A stretch of 60,758 nucleotides of DNA from CAYUNE01 sp964446115 (lineage in GTDB: Bacteria > Desulfobacterota > Desulfobulbia > Desulfobulbales > Desulfobulbaceae). Positions 1 through 7,630 of this stretch are shown here, piece by piece; within the stretch, counting starts at the first letter, position 1; every line of letters begins with the position of its first letter. The stretch is taken from NCBI GenBank assembly GCA_964446115.1, contig CAYUNE010000030.1, forward strand, positions 1 through 60,758, given 5' to 3'. The notes beneath the pieces were generated by a model. That model worked only from the letters and a program-made list of their open reading frames with translations, was not told the DNA's origin and ran no database searches. Made by a program: the position numbers and the translations under genes.

Positions 1-140
1 CCCACACCCAAGGACGGCAGGCCGCCTGCATCGGCCGGGTCGGCGGCAGCAGTCCCGGCCGGGTCATCCTCCGCACCCGGGCAGGCGGCAGCCGGCTCCT
101 CGAACCGCTCTTTGGCGATCCCCTGCCCCGGATCTGCTGA
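1..140 (+). CDS. hypE: HypE, hydrogenase maturation carbamoyl dehydratase (C-terminal end only)
   Basis: Only the last 45 codons are present (reading from base 3). They encode a segment with GRVILRTRAGGSRLLEPL and the terminal PLPRIC. The C-terminal Pro-Arg-Ile-Cys tail is diagnostic for HypE: its final cysteine carries the thiocarboxamide that becomes the cyanide ligand of [NiFe] hydrogenases. The rest of the gene and probably other hyp genes lie left of the window. It is followed by convergent livF 70 bp away. The tail is distinctive, but the fragment is short. Confidence 0.85.
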   Translation, partial: HTQGRQAACIGRVGGSSPGRVILRTRAGGSRLLEPLFGDPLPRIC

Positions 141-209
141 AAAGGAACCTGTTTTCCCTGTTGCGGGGAGGTCGCCCCGGGGAAATGCCAGGGGAGGGAA
201 GAGGCCTCG

Positions 210-905
210 TCAGATCCCCAGGTAGCGGCGCGTCACCGTTTCCGTCAGCTCCCCGGATGTGCCGTTCCAGACGATTTTTCCCTTTTCCAGCATGTAGTGG
301 CGGTCCGCGATGCGCTTCAGGGCCGGAATATTTTTATCCACCACCAGAATGGCAAGACCACGCTCTTTGAGGGTGGTGAGTCCCTGCCGGATTTCCCCGC
401 AGATAAGCGGGGCCAGACCCTCGGTGGCCTCGTCGAGGAGGAGCAGGCGCGGCCCGATCATCAGGGCGCGGGCAATGGCCAGCATCTGCTGTTCGCCCCC
501 GGAGAGGCTGCCGCCGCGGTGGCGTCGGCGTTCGGCCAGCCGGGGAAAAATGGAAAATATCCGTTCAGGGGTGTAGGGAGGTTTTTCTTCGTTGTAGTTG
601 GCGGCGGTAACCAGCAGGTTTTCCAGAACCGTCAGATTTGGAAAGATCTGTCTGCCCTCCGGAACCAGGCCGATCCCAAGCCGGGCGATCCGGTAAGGGG
701 GCAGGCGGTGGATTTCCCGACCCCTGAAAAGAACGGCTCCGGAGTCCGGCGGCGTCAGGCCCATGATCGCCTGAATGGTGGTGGTTTTGCCCATGCCGTT
801 GCGGCCCAGCAGGGTCACCACCTCGCCGTCCTCGATGTGCAGGGAGACATCGAAGACGGCCCTGCTGGAGCCGTAGGAAACCCCGATCCCCTCCACCCTC
901 AGCAT
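210..905 (-). CDS. livF: LivF, branched-chain amino-acid ABC transporter ATPase
   Basis: This 231-residue cytoplasmic ATPase has Walker A GRNGMGKTTT (about residues 33-42), the signature LSGGEQQ and Walker B LLLLDEATEGL, and the usual LivF length. With LivG it powers the LivHM permease for uptake of leucine, isoleucine, valine or related amides. It is the last gene of a minus-strand operon livK-H-M-G-F and overlaps the livG stop by 7 bp, so translation is probably coupled. Substrate specificity within the HAAT family cannot be read from the ATPase. Confidence 0.93.
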   Translation of the reverse strand: MLRVEGIGVSYGSSRAVFDVSLHIEDGEVVTLLGRNGMGKTTTIQAIMGLTPPDSGAVLFRGREIHRLPPYRIARLGIGLVPEGRQIFPNLTVLENLLVTAANYNEEKPPYTPERIFSIFPRLAERRRHRGGSLSGGEQQMLAIARALMIGPRLLLLDEATEGLAPLICGEIRQGLTTLKERGLAILVVDKNIPALKRIADRHYMLEKGKIVWNGTSGELTETVTRRYLGI

Positions 906-1657
906 GCGGCGGCCTCCTCTCCCAGGTAAACCCTCTGCACCTCAGGGTTTCGGCGGATTTCATCCGGTGTTCCAGCGGCGATCGCCTCCCCCCTGACCAG
1001 CACGGTTATCCGGTCCGCCAGGGAGAAGACGGCGGTCATATCATGTTCAATGAGCAGGATCGACAACCGGCCCTTGAGGGTTGAGATCAGCTCCTGGAGA
1101 CGTTGGCTGCCGCCGGCTCCAAGGCCGGCCATGGGCTCGTCCAGGAGGAGGACCCTGGGCTTGATGGCCAGGGCCATGGCCACTTCCAGCTGCCGCCGCT
1201 GACCGTGGGAAAGGCTGCCGGTAATCACCCGGCCGCATCCCTTCAGTCCCATCCGTGCCATCACCCGGCGGGCCGGCTCCCGCAGCCTCCGGTCCGCGGC
1301 TGCGTCGCCCAAAAACCGGAAACTGGTGCCGGAGCGTGCCTGCACGGCAATAGCGAGATTTTCTTCGACACTGAGTCGATCAAACAGCGAGATGAGCTGG
1401 AAGGAACGGGCCAATCCCAGAGCGGCGCGACCGTGAACCGGGATTGCGGAGATATCCCGGCCCGCCAGGAAGATCGAGCCGCTGTCCGGGGTGATGAAAC
1501 CGGAGAGCAGGTTGAGCACCGTGGTTTTACCGGCGCCGTTGGGACCGATGAGGGCGTGCAGTTCACCCGGGGTCAGGGTCAGCGAGAGGTGCGAGCATGC
1601 CGGTACGGCACCGAAACGTTTGCAGAGATTATGTGTCGTCAGTATCGCCTCGTTCAT
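899..1657 (-). CDS. livG: LivG, branched-chain amino-acid ABC transporter ATPase
   Basis: The protein of 252 residues starts at the ATG giving MNEAILTTHNLCKRFG. The reading frame stays open further upstream, but that part is antisense-like to livM and is not used. Walker A is GPNGAGKTTVLNLLSG, the signature is SLSHGQRRQLEVA and Walker B is VLLLDEP. The C-terminal LivG extension is present. The start lies 29 bp inside the livM 3' end and the stop overlaps livF. It pairs with LivF as the heterodimeric motor of the HAAT-family importer. Confidence 0.93.
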   Translation of the reverse strand: MNEAILTTHNLCKRFGAVPACSHLSLTLTPGELHALIGPNGAGKTTVLNLLSGFITPDSGSIFLAGRDISAIPVHGRAALGLARSFQLISLFDRLSVEENLAIAVQARSGTSFRFLGDAAADRRLREPARRVMARMGLKGCGRVITGSLSHGQRRQLEVAMALAIKPRVLLLDEPMAGLGAGGSQRLQELISTLKGRLSILLIEHDMTAVFSLADRITVLVRGEAIAAGTPDEIRRNPEVQRVYLGEEAAAC

Positions 1658-2648
1658 CTTTTTCCGTAATACCTTTCCAGAGACCGTATAAACCCTGATT
1701 GCCGAAGAGAACAACGGCAAGGAGAACCGGACCGAGAATGACCATCCAGTGTTCGGTGAACATGGCCAGGAATTCCTCCATGAGCAGCAGGGCGGCGGCA
1801 CCGATAACCGGGCCGACAAGCGTGCCCATGCCGCCGAGCAGAACCATGACCAGGATCTCCCCGGATCGCGACCAGTGCATGAGATCCGGGCTGACGTAAC
1901 CCGTATGGTTGGCGAGCAGGCCACCCGAGAGACCGGCGGTGGCCGCCGCAATCACGTAGCAGACCAACCGGTAGCGGTGGATGGCAAATCCCAGGGCCTG
2001 TGCCCGGATCTCGTTTTCCCGCCCGGCGATGATCACCCGTCCGAAACGGGAGCGGACAACCCTGCCGCCGAGAAAGAGAAAGAGCAATAGGATGACCAGG
2101 CAGACGTAGTACAGGGTGGTGTCGCTTTCCTGATCAATGCCGGGCAACCGGTTGCGGTTTATCAGAACAATCCCGTCACTGCCGCCGAAGATCTCCAGGG
2201 AGACGAAGAAGTAGAAGAGCATCTGCGCAAAGGCCAGGGTGATCATAATAAAATACATACCCCGTGTCCGCAGGCAGATAATTCCCGTGACCAGGCCGAA
2301 AAGGGCGGCAAGACCCATGGCAAGCGGCAAGGTGAAAAGCGCGTTTTCCGTCCCCGGAATGGTGAGCGGCCAACTGAGAACGGTTGTGGATTCGGCGGCG
2401 GCATAGGAAAAGATCCCCACCGCATAGGCACCGATGCCCACAAAGGCGGCATGGCCCAGGCTCACCATGCCGCCGTAACCAACAATCAGGTCAAGGCCGG
2501 CGGCGGCAAGACCGTATATGAGGATGCGGCCGGCCAATGAGACGAGATAATCGCCGCCGAGTCGGGTAGCAACGGGCGGTAACAGAAACAGCAGCGCCAC
2601 GACGGTCCACTTCGCTGCCCGGTGGAGTTGAAAACGAGAGCCGATCAT
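1629..2648 (-). CDS. livM: LivM, branched-chain amino-acid ABC permease
   Basis: This 339-residue inner-membrane protein has about 8-10 hydrophobic segments and the conserved permease block around VGYGGMVSLGHAAFVGIGAY near residues 56-75, typical of LivM. It also carries the GRVIIAGRENEIRAQALG loop that contacts the ATPase. It starts 4 bp downstream of the livH stop on the minus strand. With LivH it forms the transmembrane channel of the importer. Confidence 0.93.
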   Translation of the reverse strand: MIGSRFQLHRAAKWTVVALLFLLPPVATRLGGDYLVSLAGRILIYGLAAAGLDLIVGYGGMVSLGHAAFVGIGAYAVGIFSYAAAESTTVLSWPLTIPGTENALFTLPLAMGLAALFGLVTGIICLRTRGMYFIMITLAFAQMLFYFFVSLEIFGGSDGIVLINRNRLPGIDQESDTTLYYVCLVILLLFLFLGGRVVRSRFGRVIIAGRENEIRAQALGFAIHRYRLVCYVIAAATAGLSGGLLANHTGYVSPDLMHWSRSGEILVMVLLGGMGTLVGPVIGAAALLLMEEFLAMFTEHWMVILGPVLLAVVLFGNQGLYGLWKGITEKDERGDTDDT

Positions 2649-2652
2649 GGGA

Positions 2653-3564
2653 TCAGCCGTTTGCCGGGAAGAGGCCGCGCGGTTTCAGGGCCAGGATAAC
2701 GGCCATGAAGATATAGACGGCCATGGAGGCCACCGCGGCTCCGAAGCGATCCGCCGCGGCCGTGGAGATGACGAGCCGGAAGAGATCGGGAAGAAAGGCG
2801 CGTCCCAGGGTGTCGACCAGCCCCACCAGCAGGGCTCCCGCCAATGCGCCGCGTACCGAGCCGATACCGCCGATGACGATCACCACAAAGGTGAGGATGA
2901 GGATCGATTCTCCCATACCCGCCTCCACCGCCAGTATGGGGCCGGCCATGACGCCGGCAAGTCCCGCCAGCAGGGTGCCGAGGCCGAAGACCAGGGTGTA
3001 GAGCAGTTTGATGTTGACCCCCAGGGCACCGATCATCCGCCTGTTGACGGCTCCGGCCCGGATTTGCATGCCCAGCCTGGTCCTGGAAAAGAGCAGATAG
3101 AGAAACAGCGCCACCAGGATGCCGACGCCGATAATTGCCAACCGGTAGAGCGGATAATCGACCCCGGGCAGGATCTCCACCGTGCCGCCGACAAAGGACG
3201 GAACATCCATGAACAGCGGCTGTCGTCCCCAGATGATCCGTGTCAGCTCGTTGAAAAAGAAGATGAGGCCGAAGGTGGCCAGTACCTGGTCCAGGTGATT
3301 CCGTTCATAGAGACGTCGCAGTATGATCAGTTCCACCAGCATACCGAGGACGGCGGTCACAGGCAGGGCCACGGCCAGGCCCAGGAGAAAGGAGCCGCCG
3401 TGCATGGTGACGGTGGCGGCCGTATAGGCGCCGATCATGTAAAAACTGCCGTGCGCCAGGTTGATGACCTGCATGATGCCGAAGACGAGAGTCAGCCCGG
3501 CGGCCATGAGAAAGAGCATGACCCCGAGCTGGAGACCGTTGAGGATCTGTTCGAGCAAAAGCAT
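2653..3564 (-). CDS. livH: LivH, branched-chain amino-acid ABC permease
   Basis: This 303-residue membrane protein opens with QILNGLQLGVMLFLMAAGLTL and contains INLAHGSFYMIGAY, the hallmark of LivH. The EAA-like loop is around NRRMIGALGVN. It lies 21 bp downstream of the binding-protein gene and 4 bp upstream of livM, so the five genes read as a single transcript. It forms the second half of the permease. Confidence 0.93.
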   Translation of the reverse strand: MLLLEQILNGLQLGVMLFLMAAGLTLVFGIMQVINLAHGSFYMIGAYTAATVTMHGGSFLLGLAVALPVTAVLGMLVELIILRRLYERNHLDQVLATFGLIFFFNELTRIIWGRQPLFMDVPSFVGGTVEILPGVDYPLYRLAIIGVGILVALFLYLLFSRTRLGMQIRAGAVNRRMIGALGVNIKLLYTLVFGLGTLLAGLAGVMAGPILAVEAGMGESILILTFVVIVIGGIGSVRGALAGALLVGLVDTLGRAFLPDLFRLVISTAAADRFGAAVASMAVYIFMAVILALKPRGLFPANG

Positions 3565-3585
3565 GGCGACCGCGGCGCTTCCGGG

Positions 3586-4752
3586 CTACTTCATGGTGCA
3601 CTCGCCGCCGTAGGCATCGTGGTGGTCGGTAAACACCTTCTTGAGGAGCCGGTTGGTGAAGTTGCCCTCTTTGTCCCTGATCACCTCGCGTACATAGATG
3701 TCCTGGACGGGGTGATGGTTTGCGCCGAAGGCGAACTTGCCGCGCACCGAATCAAAGTCGGCCTTTTCAAGGGCAGCGCGGAATTCATCGGCCTTTTCAG
3801 GATCACCGCCGGTTGCCTTGAGGGCGCTGCCGATGAGCAGGGCGGCGTCATATCCCTGGGAGGCATAAAGGGTCGGGGTGCGGTTATAGGCCTTGGTGAA
3901 GGCGGCAACAAAGGTTTTGTTGGCCGGGGTGTCAAGATCCCGGCTCCATTGGGAACCGTTGATCACCCCGACGGCGGCCTCGCCCACCGCCTTGAGCAGT
4001 CGTTCGTCAAAGGAAAAGGCAGGGCCGAAGAGGGGAATATTCTTGTTGAGGCCTGCCTGGGCGTACTGTTTGATGAAGTTGATACCCATGCCGCCGGGCA
4101 GAAAGAAGAACACCGCATCCGGAGCCGCGGCGCGCAGGGTGGCCAGTTCCGCCGCGTAATCGGCCTGGCCGAGCTTGGTGTAGACCTCGCCCGCTATTCC
4201 GCCCTTGTAGAAGCGCTTGAAGCCGGCCAGGGCGTCTTTGCCCGCCGGATAGTTGGGAGCCAGCAGAAAGACCTTGTCATACCCCTTTTCCGTGACATAG
4301 CGGCCCACTGCCTCATGCAGATTGTCATTCTGCCAGGCGACGTTGAAGTAGTTTTTATTGCAGCCCTTTCCCGCCAGTTTTGAGGGTCCGGCATTGGGGC
4401 TGATATAGAAAACATCCCGGCGCACCACCTTCGGGACCACGGCCATGGCCACGTTGGAGAAGACGATACCGGTGATGATCTTGATTTTGTCGCGCTTGAT
4501 GAAGCGATCGGCGATCTGGATTCCCTTGCCCGGTTTGCGGCCGTCATCCTCAACCACCAGTTTGACAGGTACGCCTCCGAGGGTGCCGTTGTTCATGTCG
4601 ATGGCCAGTTTGAAGCCGTCGCGGATATCCTCGCCCAGATAGCCCGCCTTGGTGGAGAGTGTCGTGATCATGCCGATGGTCACCGGTTCCGCTGCCAGGG
4701 ACGATACCGCGTACAAAAATACAAGTAGAGACAGCAAAAATCCTTTTTTCAT
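3586..4752 (-). CDS. livK: LivK-type periplasmic amino-acid binding protein
   Basis: This 388-residue protein starts at MKKGFLLSLLVFLYAVSSLAA, a clear Sec signal peptide cleaved after about residue 21. An AGGAGG-like site (seen as cttcctcct on the plus strand) precedes the ATG. The mature part is a type I periplasmic binding fold (Peripla_BP_6): VTIGMITTLSTKAGYLGEDI, a ligand-loop region VVRRDVFYISPNAGPSKLAG, and GYDAALLIGSAL. It captures the ligand for LivHMGF and is the first gene of the operon. Homologues bind Leu/Ile/Val but also aromatic acids or urea, so the ligand is not certain. Confidence 0.9.
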   Translation of the reverse strand: MKKGFLLSLLVFLYAVSSLAAEPVTIGMITTLSTKAGYLGEDIRDGFKLAIDMNNGTLGGVPVKLVVEDDGRKPGKGIQIADRFIKRDKIKIITGIVFSNVAMAVVPKVVRRDVFYISPNAGPSKLAGKGCNKNYFNVAWQNDNLHEAVGRYVTEKGYDKVFLLAPNYPAGKDALAGFKRFYKGGIAGEVYTKLGQADYAAELATLRAAAPDAVFFFLPGGMGINFIKQYAQAGLNKNIPLFGPAFSFDERLLKAVGEAAVGVINGSQWSRDLDTPANKTFVAAFTKAYNRTPTLYASQGYDAALLIGSALKATGGDPEKADEFRAALEKADFDSVRGKFAFGANHHPVQDIYVREVIRDKEGNFTNRLLKKVFTDHHDAYGGECTMK

Positions 4753-4819
4753 CGTCTTCCTCCTGAATTCCTTTTCTGTTGCATGGTTGGGTCTGCGGGT
4801 TTGCCTTTCATCATAATAA

Positions 4820-4920
4820 CCGGTCACCGGTGCTGCAGATTTGCCGAATCTTTATCGGCCGCTTTTTCCCCGGCTCTGCGGACCGGAGAGATTCAGCGAA
4901 GATACGGTGCCTGTGACCGG
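4820..4920 (+). repeat. Dispersed intergenic repeat, copy A
   Basis: A 101-bp element lies between livK and the nth-xth gene. It begins CCGGTCACCGGTGCTGC and ends GGTGCCTGTGACCGG, so its ends are imperfect inverted repeats. The internal block ATTCAGCGAAGATACGGTG recurs with one or two changes in copies B (60193-60290) and C (37428-37527). An internal GC hairpin (CGGCCGC with GCGGACCG) is imperfect here. It may be a MITE/REP-like element or a structured RNA. Confidence 0.6.
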
Positions 4921-4927
4921 ATACGGT

Positions 4928-6376
4928 TCATCGGAAGAGAATGCTCACCGGACAGTGGTCCGATCCCGGAATGTCGTCGTGGATGGCGGCATCGAGCAGC
5001 CGTTCCTCACTGCCCGGGTCCGTGAAAAAGTAGTCGATGCGCCAGCCGATGTTTTTGGCCCTGGCCTGGAAGCGGTAGCTCCACCAGGTGTAGTTTTCCG
5101 GTTCGCGGTTGAACTTGCGGAAGGTGTCCACGTAGCCGGCGCCGGTGAGCTCGTCCATCCAGGCGCGCTCCTCCGGGGAGTAGCCGGGATTTTTCTCGTT
5201 GGCCGCCGGATTTGCCAGGTCGATGGGTTTATGGGCGACGTTGAAATCGCCGCAGGCCACCACACTCTTTTCCCAGGTGAGCCGGTCAAAGTATTCCAGC
5301 ACCGCCCTGTTGAAGGCCAGTTTGTAATCGATCCTCCTGAGGCCGGGCTGGGCATTGGGAAAGTAGATGTTGATGAAGTAGAAGTCGTCGAACTCCAGGG
5401 TGAGCAGTCGTCCCTCCCGGTCGAATTCGGGAATGTCCAGCCCGTAGACCACATTTTTGGGTTTTTGCCGGGTATAGACCGCGGTGCCGGAGTACCCCTT
5501 CTTCTGCGCCGGGAACCAGTAGGCGAAATAGCCGTCCACATTGCGCACCTCGTGGGGAAGCTGATCGGGAAGGGCCTTGATCTCCTGCAGAGCGAAGATG
5601 TCCGCCTCCAGTTCGGCCATGGTATCGAGAAATCCCTTCTTGCAGGCCGCCCGCAGTCCGTTGACGTTCCAGGAGATAAACCGTTTTTTCTCCGGAAAAC
5701 GAAAGAGCGGGGAGCTCTTTTTCATTACCTTTCGGGGAGTGACGCCGATTTTCGGGCACTGCTCCTCGATGGGGCAGCGGTCGCAGTGCGGCCGGCGCGG
5801 CTTGCAGATGGACTGGCCAAAGGCCACCAGGGTGGAGTTGATGGTGAGCCAGAACCGTTTCGGCAGGATCTTGCGCAGCGCGGCCTCGGTTGCCGGTGGG
5901 CCGGTGGTGCGGACATATCCCCAGATATTGGTGATGCGGTGCACATGGGTGTCCACGCAGATCGCCGGTTTACCGAAGGCCACCGCCACAACTAAGTTGG
6001 CGGTTTTACGGCCCACACCGGGAAGCCGCACCAGTTCCTCGATGGTGTCCGGGACCGAGTACCCATAGGGGGCAAGCGCCTCCGGCAGAGCGTGGAGATA
6101 TTTTGCCTTGTTGCGATAGAACCCCACCGGGTAGATGATCTTTTCCAGCTCCGCCACCGACAGCATGGCCAGCTCCGCGGGGGTGGAGATTGCGGCAAAA
6201 AGCCTGGAGCAGGCGGCGGCGGTGACCTCGTCTTTGGTGCGGGCGGAGAGAATGGTGGCAACCAGTACCTTGAAGGGATCGCGGCTCTGAACGGCGATGA
6301 GGTCCACCACCGGTACCTGGTAATTTTTTACCTCCTGTCGCAGCAGGGGGAGAATCTCGTCAACGGGGAAGGGCAT
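4928..6376 (-). CDS. Endonuclease III-exonuclease III fusion (DNA glycosylase/AP lyase + AP endonuclease)
   Basis: One continuous 482-codon frame joins two base-excision-repair enzymes. Residues 1-212 are endonuclease III: a helix-hairpin-helix LPGVGRKTA with catalytic Lys124, Asp142 in VDTHVHR, and the [4Fe-4S] cysteines C191-X6-C198-X2-C201-X5-C207. After a linker of about 20 residues, residues 232-482 are exonuclease III/ExoA: SWNVNG (Asn237), QEIK (Glu265), YSGTAVYTR, GDFN (Asp377, Asn379) and GSDHCP (Asp473, His474). All catalytic residues are intact. In most bacteria these are separate proteins; here one polypeptide could excise oxidised pyrimidines and then process the abasic site. An internal Met218 (at 5725) could also yield free Xth. 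There is no sign of a frameshift. It is downstream of repeat A and monocistronic or read from the hit side. Confidence 0.93.
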   Translation of the reverse strand: MPFPVDEILPLLRQEVKNYQVPVVDLIAVQSRDPFKVLVATILSARTKDEVTAAACSRLFAAISTPAELAMLSVAELEKIIYPVGFYRNKAKYLHALPEALAPYGYSVPDTIEELVRLPGVGRKTANLVVAVAFGKPAICVDTHVHRITNIWGYVRTTGPPATEAALRKILPKRFWLTINSTLVAFGQSICKPRRPHCDRCPIEEQCPKIGVTPRKVMKKSSPLFRFPEKKRFISWNVNGLRAACKKGFLDTMAELEADIFALQEIKALPDQLPHEVRNVDGYFAYWFPAQKKGYSGTAVYTRQKPKNVVYGLDIPEFDREGRLLTLEFDDFYFINIYFPNAQPGLRRIDYKLAFNRAVLEYFDRLTWEKSVVACGDFNVAHKPIDLANPAANEKNPGYSPEERAWMDELTGAGYVDTFRKFNREPENYTWWSYRFQARAKNIGWRIDYFFTDPGSEERLLDAAIHDDIPGSDHCPVSILFR

Positions 6377-6501
6377 GGGATTGTCTGGGCGCGGGGAAAT
6401 ATATCCATGGCGGGCGGATGGCGGCGACCGGTGGTCTTGCTCCAGTCCCGGGACAGGGGGCTGGGATCACCGGCCGCTGCTGCTGCAGGAGGGGCGGCTG
6501 A

Positions 6502-6843
6502 TCAACCCGGGGGCCAGCTCATGGTACGGCCGCCGAGGATGTGCATGTGGATATGGAAAACGGTCTGCCCGGCCTGGCCGCCGTTGTTGAAAACCACCCG
6601 GTAATGATCGATTCCCTGCTGCCTGGCCACTTCGGCACCCACCCGCAGCACCTTTCCGGCCAGACATTCTTCCGCCTCGGTGATCTCCGCCGGGCCGGAG
6701 ATATGTTTTTTGGGAATCACCAGAAAATGAACCGGTGCCTGGGGCGACAGGTCCTTGAAGGCCATCACATCATCATCTTCATACAGCTTGTCGGCGGGAA
6801 TTTCTCCACGGATAATCTTGCAAAAAATGCAGTCCTTTTCCAT
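6502..6843 (-). CDS. HIT-family purine nucleoside phosphoramidase (HinT-like)
   Basis: This 113-residue cytoplasmic protein has the N-terminal CIFCKIIRGEIP and the histidine triad HIHMHIL near residue 97, matching the HinT branch of the HIT superfamily in size and order. Such proteins hydrolyse adenosine phosphoramidates; the in vivo substrate is usually unknown. The ATG follows a GGAGG-type site (plus-strand gcctcctt at 6848). The 125-bp gap to the nth-xth gene downstream shows no recognisable element. Confidence 0.93.
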   Translation of the reverse strand: MEKDCIFCKIIRGEIPADKLYEDDDVMAFKDLSPQAPVHFLVIPKKHISGPAEITEAEECLAGKVLRVGAEVARQQGIDHYRVVFNNGGQAGQTVFHIHMHILGGRTMSWPPG

Positions 6844-6954
6844 GATGCCTCCTTCGAATCTGTGTGGGATAAGGGAATTTCAAAAATGATATCATACGCC
6901 AATCCGAGCACTTTTTCAACGCAACTCTTCATGGTTACCGCCGGTGGACAACGA

Positions 6955-7599
6955 TTATCCGGAGCCCTTCCGGACCCGGGGCGTCAGGTGCATGATCAGG
7001 GTGTTGTCTCTGGTTTGAATATCGCTGATCCGCATCCGTACCGAGAGGGTGCGGCCGCCGATCCGCGCGGTGAGGGGCTGCAGATTGTTCAGGGCAACCG
7101 GGTATTCCCGGCCGGCGAGTCCCTGGATGAGCAGCTGGAGCATATCGGCGGGATTTCCGGCCTGCAGCGTTTTTCCCGGCGGCTGCATCCTGGGCTTGAC
7201 GAAGAGGATCTTTTTCCGTCCGTCAAAGCGCAGCAGAAAGTCGGCGGCAACCGGCAGGGACACCGTCCCCACATTGAGGGCGATGTTGCGGCCGGCAATC
7301 ATGGTGGTCACCTTCATGTTGCGGCCGGTGATATGGGCCTGCAGCGACAACGCGTTTTTGTAGATGCGCAGGTTGGTCACCGAGTCCACGGTGACGGAGC
7401 CCTTGAAGTTGTCGTTGAGGGGCTTGACCGGCAGGGGAAGACTCTCTTTGATTGCCTGTTCGATCACCGCTGCAGGCAGGGTGATGGTGATGGCGTCCGC
7501 CTGGTTTGGGCCGCCGCTTTTGCCTGCCTTGGCGGCGAAAAGCGATACCGGGATGAGAATGAGAAGGAGTGGAAGGATGAAGGCCGTTTTCGTTTTCAT
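6955..7599 (-). CDS. Secreted protein of unknown function
   Basis: A protein of 214 residues starts at MKTKTAFILPLLLILIPVSLFAAKAG, a Sec signal peptide cleaved after about residue 22. The reading frame stays open upstream, but the signal peptide fixes this start. The mature protein is beta-rich with repeated amphipathic strands (for example SVTVDSVTNLRIYKNALSLQAHITG), ends MHLTPRVRKGSG and has no cysteines. This pattern recalls small periplasmic lipid-binding or AsmA/LptC-like folds, but no family is recognised. It lies 31 bp downstream of the histidine kinase and 111 bp upstream of the hit gene. Confidence 0.75.
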   Translation of the reverse strand: MKTKTAFILPLLLILIPVSLFAAKAGKSGGPNQADAITITLPAAVIEQAIKESLPLPVKPLNDNFKGSVTVDSVTNLRIYKNALSLQAHITGRNMKVTTMIAGRNIALNVGTVSLPVAADFLLRFDGRKKILFVKPRMQPPGKTLQAGNPADMLQLLIQGLAGREYPVALNNLQPLTARIGGRTLSVRMRISDIQTRDNTLIMHLTPRVRKGSG

Positions 7600-7630
7600 G
7601 GTTGTTTTTTGATGGTGGGCCGGAGGCTGC

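Noticed and set aside
2647..4383. A long open frame of 578 codons on the plus strand across livH and livK
   Set aside because: It is antisense to well-supported liv genes, His/Gly/Gln-rich in composition and without recognisable domains; a by-product of GC-rich codon use.
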